Assembly: GCA_964640995.1 (NCBI GenBank)
Contig: CAZXJJ010000004.1
Span: 1 to 64,000, forward strand
Source of the DNA: JAAYUH01 sp964640995
Lineage (GTDB): Bacteria > Caldisericota > Caldisericia > B22-G15
Length of the DNA: 64,000 bases
Direction: 5' to 3'
A program made the translations under genes and the position numbers. Shown here one piece after another: positions 43,288 through 51,408 of this stretch (position 1 is the first letter of the stretch; every line of letters begins with the position of its first letter). The notes under the pieces were generated by a model. The model was not told the DNA's origin. It made no database searches and saw only the letters and a list, made by a program, of their open reading frames with translations.

Positions 43288-44019
43288 ATGCAAATAGAGA
43301 AGAGGGTTGTTTCACTTCTTTATAAACTCCAGTGTCTTGACCTTAAAATTTTTTTTATTGATAATAATAACCTTGAGAAAACACTCAAAAATTTAAATTA
43401 TGAGATAAATAAACTCAAAGAAGATTTAAAAAATTTAAATAATTCAATAAAAGAAAAAGAACTTCAAATAAAAAACCTTGAAGGAGAAATAGAAGAGATA
43501 AACTCAAAATATAAAAAACTAAAGGACTCACTTTCAAGTGGAAAAAAAATGAGTGAAAAAGAGATATCATCTATAAATCATGAGTTGGGAAGACTACAGA
43601 GTTTAAAGAAAAGAAATGAAGATGATATATTAGAAATTCAAGATTTTATAGAAAAGACAAGAGAAAACATTTCAAAAATTCAAAAAGAGATTTCAACTAA
43701 AGAAGAAAACTATAAAGTTGAAGAAGTAAGAGTAAATAAGGAACTTGAAAAATTAAAAATTGAAAGATATGAAGTTCTTAAAGAAAGAGAAAAATTAATA
43801 CAAGATATTCCTGAAGAAGTTCTCTCTTTTTATGAAAGAGAAAATTTAAAATTTGGAAGAAGAGTTGTTTCAGTTGTTGAAGATGAAAGATGTAGTGAAT
43901 GTGGAGTTTTCTTACCAGTTGGAATCATAAATTCTCTAAAAAATGGAACATGCTCTATTAAATGCGAAAATTGTGGAAGAATTCTAATTTTAAAAAAGGA
44001 TATTGAGGGTGATATTTAA
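43288..44019 (+). CDS. Coiled-coil protein with C4 zinc ribbon (zf-RING_7/DUF164 type)
   Basis: 243 aa: a long antiparallel coiled coil (~25-185) followed by a four-Cys zinc ribbon, CSECG then CENCG about 25 residues later. This is the DUF164/zf-RING_7 layout found across bacteria; a nucleic-acid or complex-scaffold role has been suggested for relatives. GAGGT stands before ATG 43288. With only ten bases between tRNA-Met and this ATG, the gene is almost certainly read from the tRNA promoter. Confidence 0.85.
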   Translation: MQIEKRVVSLLYKLQCLDLKIFFIDNNNLEKTLKNLNYEINKLKEDLKNLNNSIKEKELQIKNLEGEIEEINSKYKKLKDSLSSGKKMSEKEISSINHELGRLQSLKKRNEDDILEIQDFIEKTRENISKIQKEISTKEENYKVEEVRVNKELEKLKIERYEVLKEREKLIQDIPEEVLSFYERENLKFGRRVVSVVEDERCSECGVFLPVGIINSLKNGTCSIKCENCGRILILKKDIEGDI

Positions 44020-44755
44020 TCTTATCTTTAACTTCATTCTTGGTGCATCAATTGGAAGTTTCTTAAATGTTTTAATCTATAGAATCCCAAGAAAAATTCA
44101 GGTCTCAAGTGGAAGAAGTTTCTGTCCAAATTGTGGTCATAAACTCTCCTTTTTTTATTTAATTCCGATTCTCTCTTACATTTTTTTAAAAGGAAGATGT
44201 AGATATTGTGATGAAAAAATTTCACCTCTTTATCCAATAGTTGAAATTTTATCCGGTCTTGTTTTTCTATTTTCATTTTTGTTTTTTGGTTATTCTCTTC
44301 TTTATTTAAAATTTGTAATTTTTTCTTCTGTTTTACTTGTAATTTCAATAATTGACCTTCAAACAATGGAAATACCAGATGAGCCTTTTTTGTTTGGAAT
44401 GTTTTTTGGAATTATCTTTTTTATTTTAGAAAAAAATTATGTTAACACTCTTATAGGAGTTATAATTCCACCAATTATTTTCTTTTTAATAATAGTTCTC
44501 TCAAAAGGGGGTATGGGTGGAGGAGATTTTAAATTATCTTTTCTCTTTGGTTTATATTTAGGATTTCCAAAAATAATTCCTTGGTTTTTCTTATCATTTA
44601 TAATTGGCTTTTTCCCAGCAATTTATATGCTTTTAACTAAAAAAGGAACAAGAAAAACACCTCTTCCATTTGGGCCTTTTATGTCACTTTCAGGAATAAT
44701 AACATTTTTGTTTGGAAATGAAATTATTAGATTTTATAATTTTTTAATGTTATAA
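44003..44755 (+). CDS. Type IV prepilin peptidase (A24 family)
   Basis: Inner-membrane aspartic protease that removes prepilin leaders and N-methylates the new end. N-terminal GASIGSFLNVLIYRIPR, the zinc-type CPNCGH and CRYCDE pairs, first catalytic Asp in IDLQTMEIPDE and second in GGMGGGDFKL. About eight membrane helices, 250 aa. Start codon uncertain: TTG 44003 or GTG 44009, both inside the end of the zinc-ribbon gene. Heads the pilus gene set pilMNO. Confidence 0.92.
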   Translation: MRVIFNLIFNFILGASIGSFLNVLIYRIPRKIQVSSGRSFCPNCGHKLSFFYLIPILSYIFLKGRCRYCDEKISPLYPIVEILSGLVFLFSFLFFGYSLLYLKFVIFSSVLLVISIIDLQTMEIPDEPFLFGMFFGIIFFILEKNYVNTLIGVIIPPIIFFLIIVLSKGGMGGGDFKLSFLFGLYLGFPKIIPWFFLSFIIGFFPAIYMLLTKKGTRKTPLPFGPFMSLSGIITFLFGNEIIRFYNFLML

Positions 44756-44756
44756 T
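44748..44756 (+). promoter_or_regulatory. Extended -10 promoter ahead of pilM
   Basis: TG-T-TATAAT (TATAAT 44751-44756) inside the 3' end of the prepilin peptidase gene, nine bases before ATG 44766; no ribosome site. Could give leaderless pilMNO mRNA independent of the upstream genes. Confidence 0.5.
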
Positions 44757-44765
44757 ATTAAACAA

Positions 44766-45902
44766 ATGGATAATCTATTTGGAGGAAAAACACCATTAAT
44801 TGGATTAGACTTGGGCTCAGGGTATCTTAAAATAGCCCAATTAAAGGAGACAACAAAAGGCCTTAATCTTGTAAACATAGGTCTTCTTCCAACTCCAACA
44901 AAAGCAATTGAAAATGCAAAGATTGTAAATCCTGATGAAATAGCAGAAGGAATAAGAACACTTCTTAGAATGTATTCTTTTATTGGAAAAAGAGTTGTAA
45001 CTTCTGTTTCAGGTCAACTTGTTACAGTTAGAACCTTAACAGTTGATAAACTTCCAGAACAAGAACTTGATGAAGTTATAAAATGGGAAGTACAAAAATT
45101 AATTCCTTTTAAAATTGAGGAAGCAAGTTTTGATTATCAAATTATTGGAACTCTCCCTGAATCACATGGAGAAAAACTTTCTGTAATTGCAGCAGCAGCA
45201 AGTTTAGATATTATAAACAGTATTGTTTCTGCGATTAAACTTGCAAAACTTGAACCAGTTGCAATTGAAATTGAATCATTTGCAGAATTAAGATTACTTG
45301 ACTATACATATAAAGATAAATATCCAAATAACATAATACTTTTAATAAATTCAGGACACTCATTTACAAACATAAACATAATTGAGGATGGAATCTTAAG
45401 ATTCACAAGAACAATCCCATTTGGTGGAAGAAATTTAATAAGAATAATTCAAGATGGATTTAAAATAAGTGAAAAAGATGCTGAAACATATCTTGTTACA
45501 GCATGTGATTTGAGAATTGAAAAATATCCAAAAGATTCTGAAACATATAGATTAACTGAATTAATAATTCCACAAATTGAAGAGTTTGCTCTTGAAATAA
45601 GAAGGTCAATTATTTATTATCAAGGTCTTCCAAATTTTTCAGGAAAAAAATTCTTAATCATTTTAGGTGGTGGTGCATCAAGACTCAAGGGGCTTGTTGA
45701 TTTTATGAGGTCTTATCTTAAGGTTGATGTTATTCTTGATGACTTACTTCTTAAAGGTGTTGTTTTTAATCCAAAACTTTTCACAGAGGATTATTTAAGA
45801 GAGATGTCTCCATTTTTTACTGTTGCAGTTGGTCTTGCAATGAGAGAAGCATTTGAAAAAATTGAAAAATCAAAAGCAAAATCTGGGGGTAAAAAGAAAT
45901 GA
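44766..45902 (+). CDS. pilM: Type IV pilus assembly ATPase-like protein PilM
   Basis: 378-aa actin/FtsA-fold cytoplasmic protein linking the pilus motor to PilN. LIGLDLGSGYLKIAQL is the phosphate-1 motif, IILLINSGHSFTNINII phosphate-2 and FLIILGGGASRLKGL the adenosine motif. Overlaps pilN by four bases. Confidence 0.93.
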   Translation: MDNLFGGKTPLIGLDLGSGYLKIAQLKETTKGLNLVNIGLLPTPTKAIENAKIVNPDEIAEGIRTLLRMYSFIGKRVVTSVSGQLVTVRTLTVDKLPEQELDEVIKWEVQKLIPFKIEEASFDYQIIGTLPESHGEKLSVIAAAASLDIINSIVSAIKLAKLEPVAIEIESFAELRLLDYTYKDKYPNNIILLINSGHSFTNINIIEDGILRFTRTIPFGGRNLIRIIQDGFKISEKDAETYLVTACDLRIEKYPKDSETYRLTELIIPQIEEFALEIRRSIIYYQGLPNFSGKKFLIILGGGASRLKGLVDFMRSYLKVDVILDDLLLKGVVFNPKLFTEDYLREMSPFFTVAVGLAMREAFEKIEKSKAKSGGKKK

Positions 45903-46453
45903 ATATAAAAATAAATCTTCTTCCTGTAATAAAAAAGAAAAGAAAAGCAGAAGATACAAATATAATAATAATTTCTATTTTCTTTATTATAGTTTTGGCT
46001 CTGGTTTATTTCTTTTATACCACTAGAGTAAACTCCTTAAACAGAAACTTAGCAACAATTCAAGCAAATATAAACAAACTAATGTATATGGAAGAACTTA
46101 AAAATGAAAAAATAAAATCTGATGGACTAATCAGTTATTATATAAACACAATTAGTAAACTCACAAAAAATCAGTTTAAATTTTCAGATTTCTTTAACAC
46201 ACTCTCCTCTGAATTTCCAAAATATGCATATATAACAAGTTTAGATGTTGATTTAGATACAAAGGTTGTAAGAATAACTGGAGAAACCTCTAACTTTTAT
46301 AATCTTGGAAGATTAATAGATTATCTTAAAAATTCAAAAGCAATTTCAAATGTATATCTATCTAACTTTTCAAGACAAGAAACAACTCAAACTGGTGAGT
46401 CAAAAGTCACTTTTACTCTAATTGGTATCATTCAAACAGGAGGCACTAAATGA
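45899..46453 (+). CDS. pilN: Type IV pilus inner-membrane protein PilN
   Basis: 184 aa bitopic protein. Begins with the PilM-binding motif INLLP (KINLLPVIKKKRK), then one membrane helix (~22-42), a coiled segment and a periplasmic ferredoxin-like domain. Located between pilM and pilO with ATGA overlaps on both sides. Confidence 0.9.
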   Translation: MNIKINLLPVIKKKRKAEDTNIIIISIFFIIVLALVYFFYTTRVNSLNRNLATIQANINKLMYMEELKNEKIKSDGLISYYINTISKLTKNQFKFSDFFNTLSSEFPKYAYITSLDVDLDTKVVRITGETSNFYNLGRLIDYLKNSKAISNVYLSNFSRQETTQTGESKVTFTLIGIIQTGGTK

Positions 46454-47037
46454 AAGGGCCAGCACAGAAATATATAGCACTTTTAATTCTTCTTGCTCTT
46501 GGTGGTGTTGTTTACTATATGTATCTTCTTAAACCACAAATTGATAAAGTTAAAGACCTTAATAATAAAATAACTGAAGCAAATATAAAACTTGAAGAGT
46601 TAACAAATATAAAAAAGAATGAGGCAAAAATAAGAGAGTTGATTGAAGAGAACAAAAACGATATTGAACTTTTGAGAAGTGTTTTACCAATAGGAGAAGA
46701 TTTGTCTCGACTTTTAACTCAAATAGAGCAGGTTGAAAAAGAAGAGGGAATAAAATTTGATAATATAAATTTTGTTGGTGGTGCACAAGAACAGGCAGGT
46801 AAAATTCAGAGTAGAAGACTTATGACAAGAGAAGATCACTATGAAATGAAAGTTACATTTTTAGTAACAACAACTTATGAGAAATTTATGAAACTATTGA
46901 ATAGACTGGAGAACTTTCCAAGAATATTAGTTATAAGAAAAATTTCAGTGTCATCTCCAAGAATGATGACAAAAGAAACTGAAAAAAATCAAACTTATAA
47001 CTTTGAAGTTTACTTAATAAGCGCAAAGGAGCCATAA
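46450..47037 (+). CDS. pilO: Type IV pilus inner-membrane protein PilO
   Basis: 195 aa. One membrane helix (~8-27), a coiled coil (~30-75) and a ferredoxin-like periplasmic domain (LSRLLTQIEQVEKEEGIKFD, then a FMKLLNRLENFPRILVIRKI block). Pairs with PilN in the alignment complex. The next gene starts directly after its stop codon. Confidence 0.9.
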   Translation: MKGPAQKYIALLILLALGGVVYYMYLLKPQIDKVKDLNNKITEANIKLEELTNIKKNEAKIRELIEENKNDIELLRSVLPIGEDLSRLLTQIEQVEKEEGIKFDNINFVGGAQEQAGKIQSRRLMTREDHYEMKVTFLVTTTYEKFMKLLNRLENFPRILVIRKISVSSPRMMTKETEKNQTYNFEVYLISAKEP

Positions 47038-47358
47038 ATGGCTAAAAAAGAGAGGGCACCAAATAAAACAAAAAAAGTTCCAACAAAAAAGAGTGAGGAG
47101 CAGAAAAAAAGAGAAAATTTACTTTTAGTTCTTTTTATAATTTTAATGGCTATCGCAGGTGTTCTATTTTATATTCTTTATCTTAAACCTCCAACACCGC
47201 CAACTCCCACTCAAACAGGAAGTGGAGTGATTGCTCAAATTTTAAAAAATTTAAGTATTGACCCTGTGAAAGCTGAGTTAGAAAAAAGAAATCTTGTTAT
47301 TCCTTCTCTTGAAACAAAACCTGAAGAAATAGGAAAGGTAAATCCATTTTTACCATGA
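47038..47358 (+). CDS. Small membrane protein in the pilus operon, PilP-like by position
   Basis: 106 aa: a Lys-rich cytoplasmic N-terminus, one membrane helix (~28-50), a Pro/Thr-rich linker and a short external end finishing GKVNPFLP. The ending resembles the (G-K-x-D/N-P-F-x-P) segment of PilP/GspC-type proteins, but the beta-domain of PilP is missing. Direct position after pilO supports a pilus role. Confidence 0.65.
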   Translation: MAKKERAPNKTKKVPTKKSEEQKKRENLLLVLFIILMAIAGVLFYILYLKPPTPPTPTQTGSGVIAQILKNLSIDPVKAELEKRNLVIPSLETKPEEIGKVNPFLP

Positions 47359-48386
47359 ATTTTAAAATCCCTAATGAAGTTTCTCACTTTTTAATCACAA
47401 AGATACAAAATATAAGATACCTAACAAATTTTAGTGGTGAAGATGGATTTTTACTTATAGATTCAGATTCAATAAATTTAATTGTTGACTCAAGATTTAC
47501 AGTTCAAGCAAAAGAAGAAGTTTATAAATATGTGAATGTTTTTGAATATAAACCTCCAATTGAGGAATTTTTAAGTAATCAATATAAAATTGAGAAAATT
47601 GGTCTTGAAGATAAAGTTATCTTTAATTTTTATGAAATAATTTCAAATAAATTTGGAAAAGAGAATGTTTTTATTTATAAAGATTTAATTGAAAATTTAA
47701 GAATGGTTAAAAGAGAGGAAGAGATTGAAAAGATAAAAAGGGCAGAAGAAATTTCTGAAAAAGCATTTTTAAAAACATTAGAACTAATAAAAGAAGGAGT
47801 TAGTGAGAGGGACCTTCAAATTGAACTTGAATATCAAATGAAAATTTATGGAGGAGAAAAAAATGGTTTTGATACAATAATTCTTTTTGGAGAAAGAGGG
47901 GCACTTCCTCATGGAAAACCATCTCAAAGGAAACTTAAAAAGGGGGAAACAATAATTTTTGACTTTGGAACAATTTATGAAGGTTATCACTCAGATTGTA
48001 CAAGGACAGTTTTGTTTGGAAAGCAAAGTGAAGAATTTATGAAAGCATTTCAAGTTGTGTTTGACGCTCAGAGATTAGGAATAGAAAATATAAAAAGTGG
48101 AATGAAGGCAAATGAAATTGATGCAGAAAGTAGAAATTATATAAAAGAGATGGGTTTTGGTGAATATTTTGGACATGGTTTGGGCCATGGAGTAGGTTTA
48201 GAGATTCATGAAAAACCTGCACTTAATCCAAGAGATGAAACAATTTTAAAGGATAATATGGTTGTTACAATCGAACCTGGAATTTATATTGAAAATAAAT
48301 TTGGAATAAGAATTGAAGATATTATTGTTATAAAAGAAGATAAACCTATGAACTTAACAAATCTTCCAAAAATTATTGAGATTTAA
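47355..48386 (+). CDS. Xaa-Pro aminopeptidase-like M24 metallopeptidase
   Basis: 343 aa. N-terminal creatinase-like domain (~1-115) and C-terminal pita-bread domain with the five metal ligands: Asp in FDFGTIYEGYHSD (two Asp), His in GHGLGHGVGLEIHE, Glu in VTIEPGIY and Glu in GIRIEDI. Removes N-terminal residues before proline. ATG overlaps the previous stop. An efp gene commonly follows in other bacteria but not here; instead a convergent gene overlaps its end by 14 bases. Confidence 0.92.
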   Translation: MNFKIPNEVSHFLITKIQNIRYLTNFSGEDGFLLIDSDSINLIVDSRFTVQAKEEVYKYVNVFEYKPPIEEFLSNQYKIEKIGLEDKVIFNFYEIISNKFGKENVFIYKDLIENLRMVKREEEIEKIKRAEEISEKAFLKTLELIKEGVSERDLQIELEYQMKIYGGEKNGFDTIILFGERGALPHGKPSQRKLKKGETIIFDFGTIYEGYHSDCTRTVLFGKQSEEFMKAFQVVFDAQRLGIENIKSGMKANEIDAESRNYIKEMGFGEYFGHGLGHGVGLEIHEKPALNPRDETILKDNMVVTIEPGIYIENKFGIRIEDIIVIKEDKPMNLTNLPKIIEI

Positions 48387-49212
48387 AAATTTTATAAAGA
48401 GAGTAAAAAAGAGTTAATCCAAAAGAGGTAGAGCAAAAAACACCTAAAAAAATATTTCCAATAATTGGAATAATAATTAACACTAAAATAATTGTAGTTC
48501 CAACTATACTTAAAACTAAATCTTTTATTAAATTATCCTCAATTTCAGTTTTAAAGATTTTCGAGAAACTTTCTCCTAAAAAATTAACAAGAGATGGAAT
48601 ACCAACTGAAACTAAAATTATTATTGATAAAAGATAAATTAAATATAAAACTTTCCCAAAGGGAAAAAGTGCTTCTTTTGGAATATTATAAACAAATATT
48701 GTAAATAAAAGAATCCCAGTTAATAAAATGAAAATAAAATTTTTCTTAAGAAAAGCATTTGTCTCTGAAATAACTTTTTTAATAAAAGCATTAAATAAAA
48801 AGGAAATTAAAAATATGAATAGTGCTAAAACAATTTTAAGTAAAAACCCTTGACCTGTAAGAAAAATTTGAGGAATATTTATTTCTCTATCACTCTCTCT
48901 TATAAATTCAATTTTTCTTCCAAGAACAACTGCCTCTTCTTCAATATTTATCTTTCCATTATAAGTTATTGTGTCCCCTCCAACAAAAGAGTTATTTTTT
49001 AAATTTATGTTTCCTTTAAGAACAATTATATTTCCTAAAACTCTTCCATAAACTGTGACATTTCCTTCACCTAACCTTATATCTCCTCTAACTTCTTCAT
49101 TCTGTTTTATTACAATATCTCCTTTTCCTTTAATTATTCCTTGAGCAAAAACTATTCCAGGAAGGATTAAAAATATTAAAATAATAAGTACAAAAATTTT
49201 TTTATTCACCAT
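48373..49212 (-). CDS. Bactofilin-like polymer domain fused to membrane helices
   Basis: 279 aa. Signal peptide (1-23), then a repetitive beta-helix segment with six-residue-type turns (GDIRLGEGNVTVYGRVLGN, GNINLKNNSFVGG, GKINIEEEAVVLG; ~30-105) like polymer-forming/bactofilin domains, then four membrane helices (~125-275). The beta-helix would lie outside the cytoplasm, unlike true bactofilins. Third gene of an ECF sigma unit, so probably an envelope-stress or anti-sigma-associated protein. Confidence 0.65.
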   Translation of the reverse strand: MVNKKIFVLIILIFLILPGIVFAQGIIKGKGDIVIKQNEEVRGDIRLGEGNVTVYGRVLGNIIVLKGNINLKNNSFVGGDTITYNGKINIEEEAVVLGRKIEFIRESDREINIPQIFLTGQGFLLKIVLALFIFLISFLFNAFIKKVISETNAFLKKNFIFILLTGILLFTIFVYNIPKEALFPFGKVLYLIYLLSIIILVSVGIPSLVNFLGESFSKIFKTEIEDNLIKDLVLSIVGTTIILVLIIIPIIGNIFLGVFCSTSFGLTLFYSLYKIFKSQ

Positions 49213-49579
49213 TTCCTCCTTTAACTATCAATTTGTTTCTTAAAACAACAAAAATAAATGTAACTATGAATATTGCTAAAAGATAATAGATTATTTGAAT
49301 TAAAATAATTGGATTTGAAAGATATAATTCGATATTCAACTGTAAATTTTTAATGGTCTCACTTTCATTCATTAAAAAAACTGGATCAAAAAGATTAAAT
49401 TTGTATGGAATAAATATAATAAGAAAGATAGAGATAACTAATATAATGGAAATAAAAATTAAATTTAATTTTCTCTCTTTTCTTAAGATATATTTAAAAA
49501 TTCTCTCTTTTTCCTCTTTTGAGAGGTTTTCTAAATCAGTTAAATTTTTTAAAATCTCTTCAAAATCTGAAAAACTCAT
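49202..49579 (-). CDS. Two-span membrane protein, probable anti-sigma factor
   Basis: 125 aa: a cytoplasmic helical N-terminus (~1-35, acidic and Leu-rich), two membrane helices (~38-58 and ~93-115) and an external loop. Its ATG overlaps the stop of the ECF sigma gene (ATGA), the same arrangement as the sigma/small membrane protein pair at 17974-18689. No known anti-sigma motif is seen, so the role rests on context. Confidence 0.55.
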   Translation of the reverse strand: MSFSDFEEILKNLTDLENLSKEEKERIFKYILRKERKLNLIFISIILVISIFLIIFIPYKFNLFDPVFLMNESETIKNLQLNIELYLSNPIILIQIIYYLLAIFIVTFIFVVLRNKLIVKGGNGE

Positions 49580-50094
49580 CTCTCTCCTTCTAAAAATTTT
49601 CTTAATTTCTCTTTTGCTCTATGAAGTTTAACCTTAACATTATCAATTGAAATATTTAAAACACTTGCAATCTCTTCATAACTCAAATTTTCCATATAAA
49701 AAAGAAGAATAATCTCTCTATCTTCATTAGGGAGTTTTTTTAGTGCTTCATCTAAAATAATTTTAATATCAAAACTCTCTTTTTTCTCATAGTTCAATGT
49801 ATCATCATATTCAATGCTTTCAACTCTTTTATATTTATTTAAAAAATTTATTCCCTCATTTCTTGCAATTTTTATTAAATATGGAAAAAAGTACTTGCTT
49901 AAATCAAAATTTTTAATTCCTTTAAAAACTTTATAAAATGTTTCTTGAGTCAAACTCATTGCCTCATCCTTATCTTGAATTAGTTTTAAAAAATATGAGT
50001 AAACTCTATCAGAATATCTATCGATTAACAAAGAAAACATCTCTTTTTCACCTCTTTTAACTCTTTCAATAATTTCTTTATCAGAAATTTCCAC
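49576..50094 (-). CDS. Second ECF-type RNA polymerase sigma factor
   Basis: 172 aa with region 2 (LIDRYSDRVYSYFLKLIQDK, then MSLTQETFYKVFKGI) and region 4 (LPNEDREIILLFYMENLSYE, VLNISIDNVKVKLHRAKEKL). Region 3 absent. The start codon is GTG at 50094, only seven bases after a TATATT box, so the mRNA seems leaderless. Its unit contains a membrane protein and a bactofilin-like membrane protein, pointing to envelope functions. Divergent from era. Confidence 0.9.
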   Translation of the reverse strand: MEISDKEIIERVKRGEKEMFSLLIDRYSDRVYSYFLKLIQDKDEAMSLTQETFYKVFKGIKNFDLSKYFFPYLIKIARNEGINFLNKYKRVESIEYDDTLNYEKKESFDIKIILDEALKKLPNEDREIILLFYMENLSYEEIASVLNISIDNVKVKLHRAKEKLRKFLEGER

Positions 50095-50101
50095 ACTAAT
50101 A

Positions 50102-50107
50102 AATATA
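50102..50107 (-). promoter_or_regulatory. -10 box of the second ECF sigma gene, leaderless GTG start
   Basis: TATATT on the minus strand, seven bases before GTG 50094. No -35 box of known type is evident; autoregulation by the ECF sigma is possible. Confidence 0.45.
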
Positions 50108-50135
50108 CTTTAATTTTCCTAATTTGTTACAAATG

Positions 50136-50144
50136 TGTTATATT
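50136..50144 (+). promoter_or_regulatory. Extended -10 promoter of era, leaderless
   Basis: TG-T-TATATT (TATATT 50139-50144), six bases before ATG 50151 and with no ribosome site. This also decides the era start, since the longer frame from 50124 would begin upstream of the promoter's start point. Confidence 0.6.
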
Positions 50145-50150
50145 TTAATT

Positions 50151-51026
50151 ATGAAAAGTGGAATTGTTGTTCTATCAGGAAAACCAAACACTGGTAAATC
50201 AACTCTTCTTAATCTAATTTTAGGAACAAAAATTGCACCAACTTCCCCTAAACCTCAAACAACAAGAAAAAGATTAAAGGGAATTTATACAGAAGAGAAA
50301 GGTCAGATTGTTTTTATTGATTCACCTGGAATTCATAAACCAATTCATGAACTTGGAAGATACATGCTTAATGAAGCACTGAAAAACCTCAATGATGGAG
50401 ATATAATTTTGTGGATTGTTGATGGTTCAAAAGAGCTAGATGAAGAAGATGAACTTGTATATGAAAAAATAAAAGATTATTCAAAACCAAAATTTCTTGT
50501 TTTAAATAAACTTGACCTATTTAGAGATAATCTTGATAAAGTGATGGAGAGTTTTTTACCTTATGACAAGATGGATAAAATAATTCCTATCTCTTCCTTA
50601 ACAGGAGAAAATGTAAACATACTTCTTGATGAGATTTTTAATCACCTTCCAGAGGGAAAGCATCTTTATGACCCAGAGATTTTAACTGATTCGATGGAGA
50701 TAGACATTGTAAAAGAAATAATTCAGGAGAAACTCATGTATAATCTTGAAGAAGAAGTTCCACACTCTTCAACTGTTGTTGTTGAAGAGTTCAAAGAAAG
50801 GGAAAATGGTAAAGTTTACATTAGAGCAACAATTTATGTTGAAAAGGAGAGTCAGAGAAAAATTGTTATAGGTTTTAAGGGAAATTTAATTAAAAAAATT
50901 GGAACTGAGGCAAGATTAGATATTGAAAAATGTTTAGAAAAACCTGTATATTTAGAACTTTGGGTTAAAATATATAAAAATTGGAGAAAAAATAAGGAGG
51001 CACTTAGTTTCCTTGGGTATAAATAG
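50151..51026 (+). CDS. era: GTPase Era
   Basis: Ribosome-assembly GTPase that binds 16S rRNA near the anti-Shine-Dalgarno end. G1 is SGKPNTGKST (with Lys-Pro-Asn-Thr where most Era have RPNVGKS), G2 PQTTRKRLKG, G3 DSPGIHKP, G4 LNKLD; the C-terminal KH domain includes RKIVIGFKGNLIKKIG. 291 aa. ATG 50151 is chosen because MKSGIVVLSG fits the family and the promoter sits just upstream. Confidence 0.95.
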   Translation: MKSGIVVLSGKPNTGKSTLLNLILGTKIAPTSPKPQTTRKRLKGIYTEEKGQIVFIDSPGIHKPIHELGRYMLNEALKNLNDGDIILWIVDGSKELDEEDELVYEKIKDYSKPKFLVLNKLDLFRDNLDKVMESFLPYDKMDKIIPISSLTGENVNILLDEIFNHLPEGKHLYDPEILTDSMEIDIVKEIIQEKLMYNLEEEVPHSSTVVVEEFKERENGKVYIRATIYVEKESQRKIVIGFKGNLIKKIGTEARLDIEKCLEKPVYLELWVKIYKNWRKNKEALSFLGYK

Positions 51027-51408
51027 TGGATTTGAAAAAGAGTCTGAATATTTTTTAGCATCGCTCTCATATTTAACTCTTGGAATAATTGGAGTTTTTA
51101 TTCTTGTTTCTGAAATGGATAGAGATGAATTTTTAAGATTTCATGCAAAACAATCAATTGGATATTGGTTAATTACTCTTCCACTTTGGATTATTTTTTC
51201 ATTCATTTTTAAATATCTTTATTCAATAACCACCTCTTTTAATCTTTTAAATCAAATATTTTTCTATCTTTGGAAATTTTTCAATATATATGTTGGATTT
51301 TTAATTATAATTTTTGCAGTTTGTCTTTCTTTTTCTACTTCTCAGGGAAAAAAGAGGGAAGTAAAACTTATAAGTAAAATTTTAAAAAAATTTGGAGTTA
51401 AATTATGA
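51013..51408 (+). CDS. DUF4870-like membrane protein
   Basis: 131 aa with three membrane helices (~15-32, ~52-72, ~88-110). The pattern FLRFHAKQSIGYWL between helices 1 and 2 is characteristic of DUF4870/Tic20-like small membrane proteins. Function unknown. TTG 51013 overlaps the era end; AAGGAGG lies about twelve bases upstream. Confidence 0.7.
   Translation: MGINSGFEKESEYFLASLSYLTLGIIGVFILVSEMDRDEFLRFHAKQSIGYWLITLPLWIIFSFIFKYLYSITTSFNLLNQIFFYLWKFFNIYVGFLIIIFAVCLSFSTSQGKKREVKLISKILKKFGVKL

Noticed and set aside
50124..50150. Longer era start at 50124
   Set aside because: The extra residues MLQMCYILI overlap the -10 promoter element and do not resemble Era; ATG 50151 fits the family.
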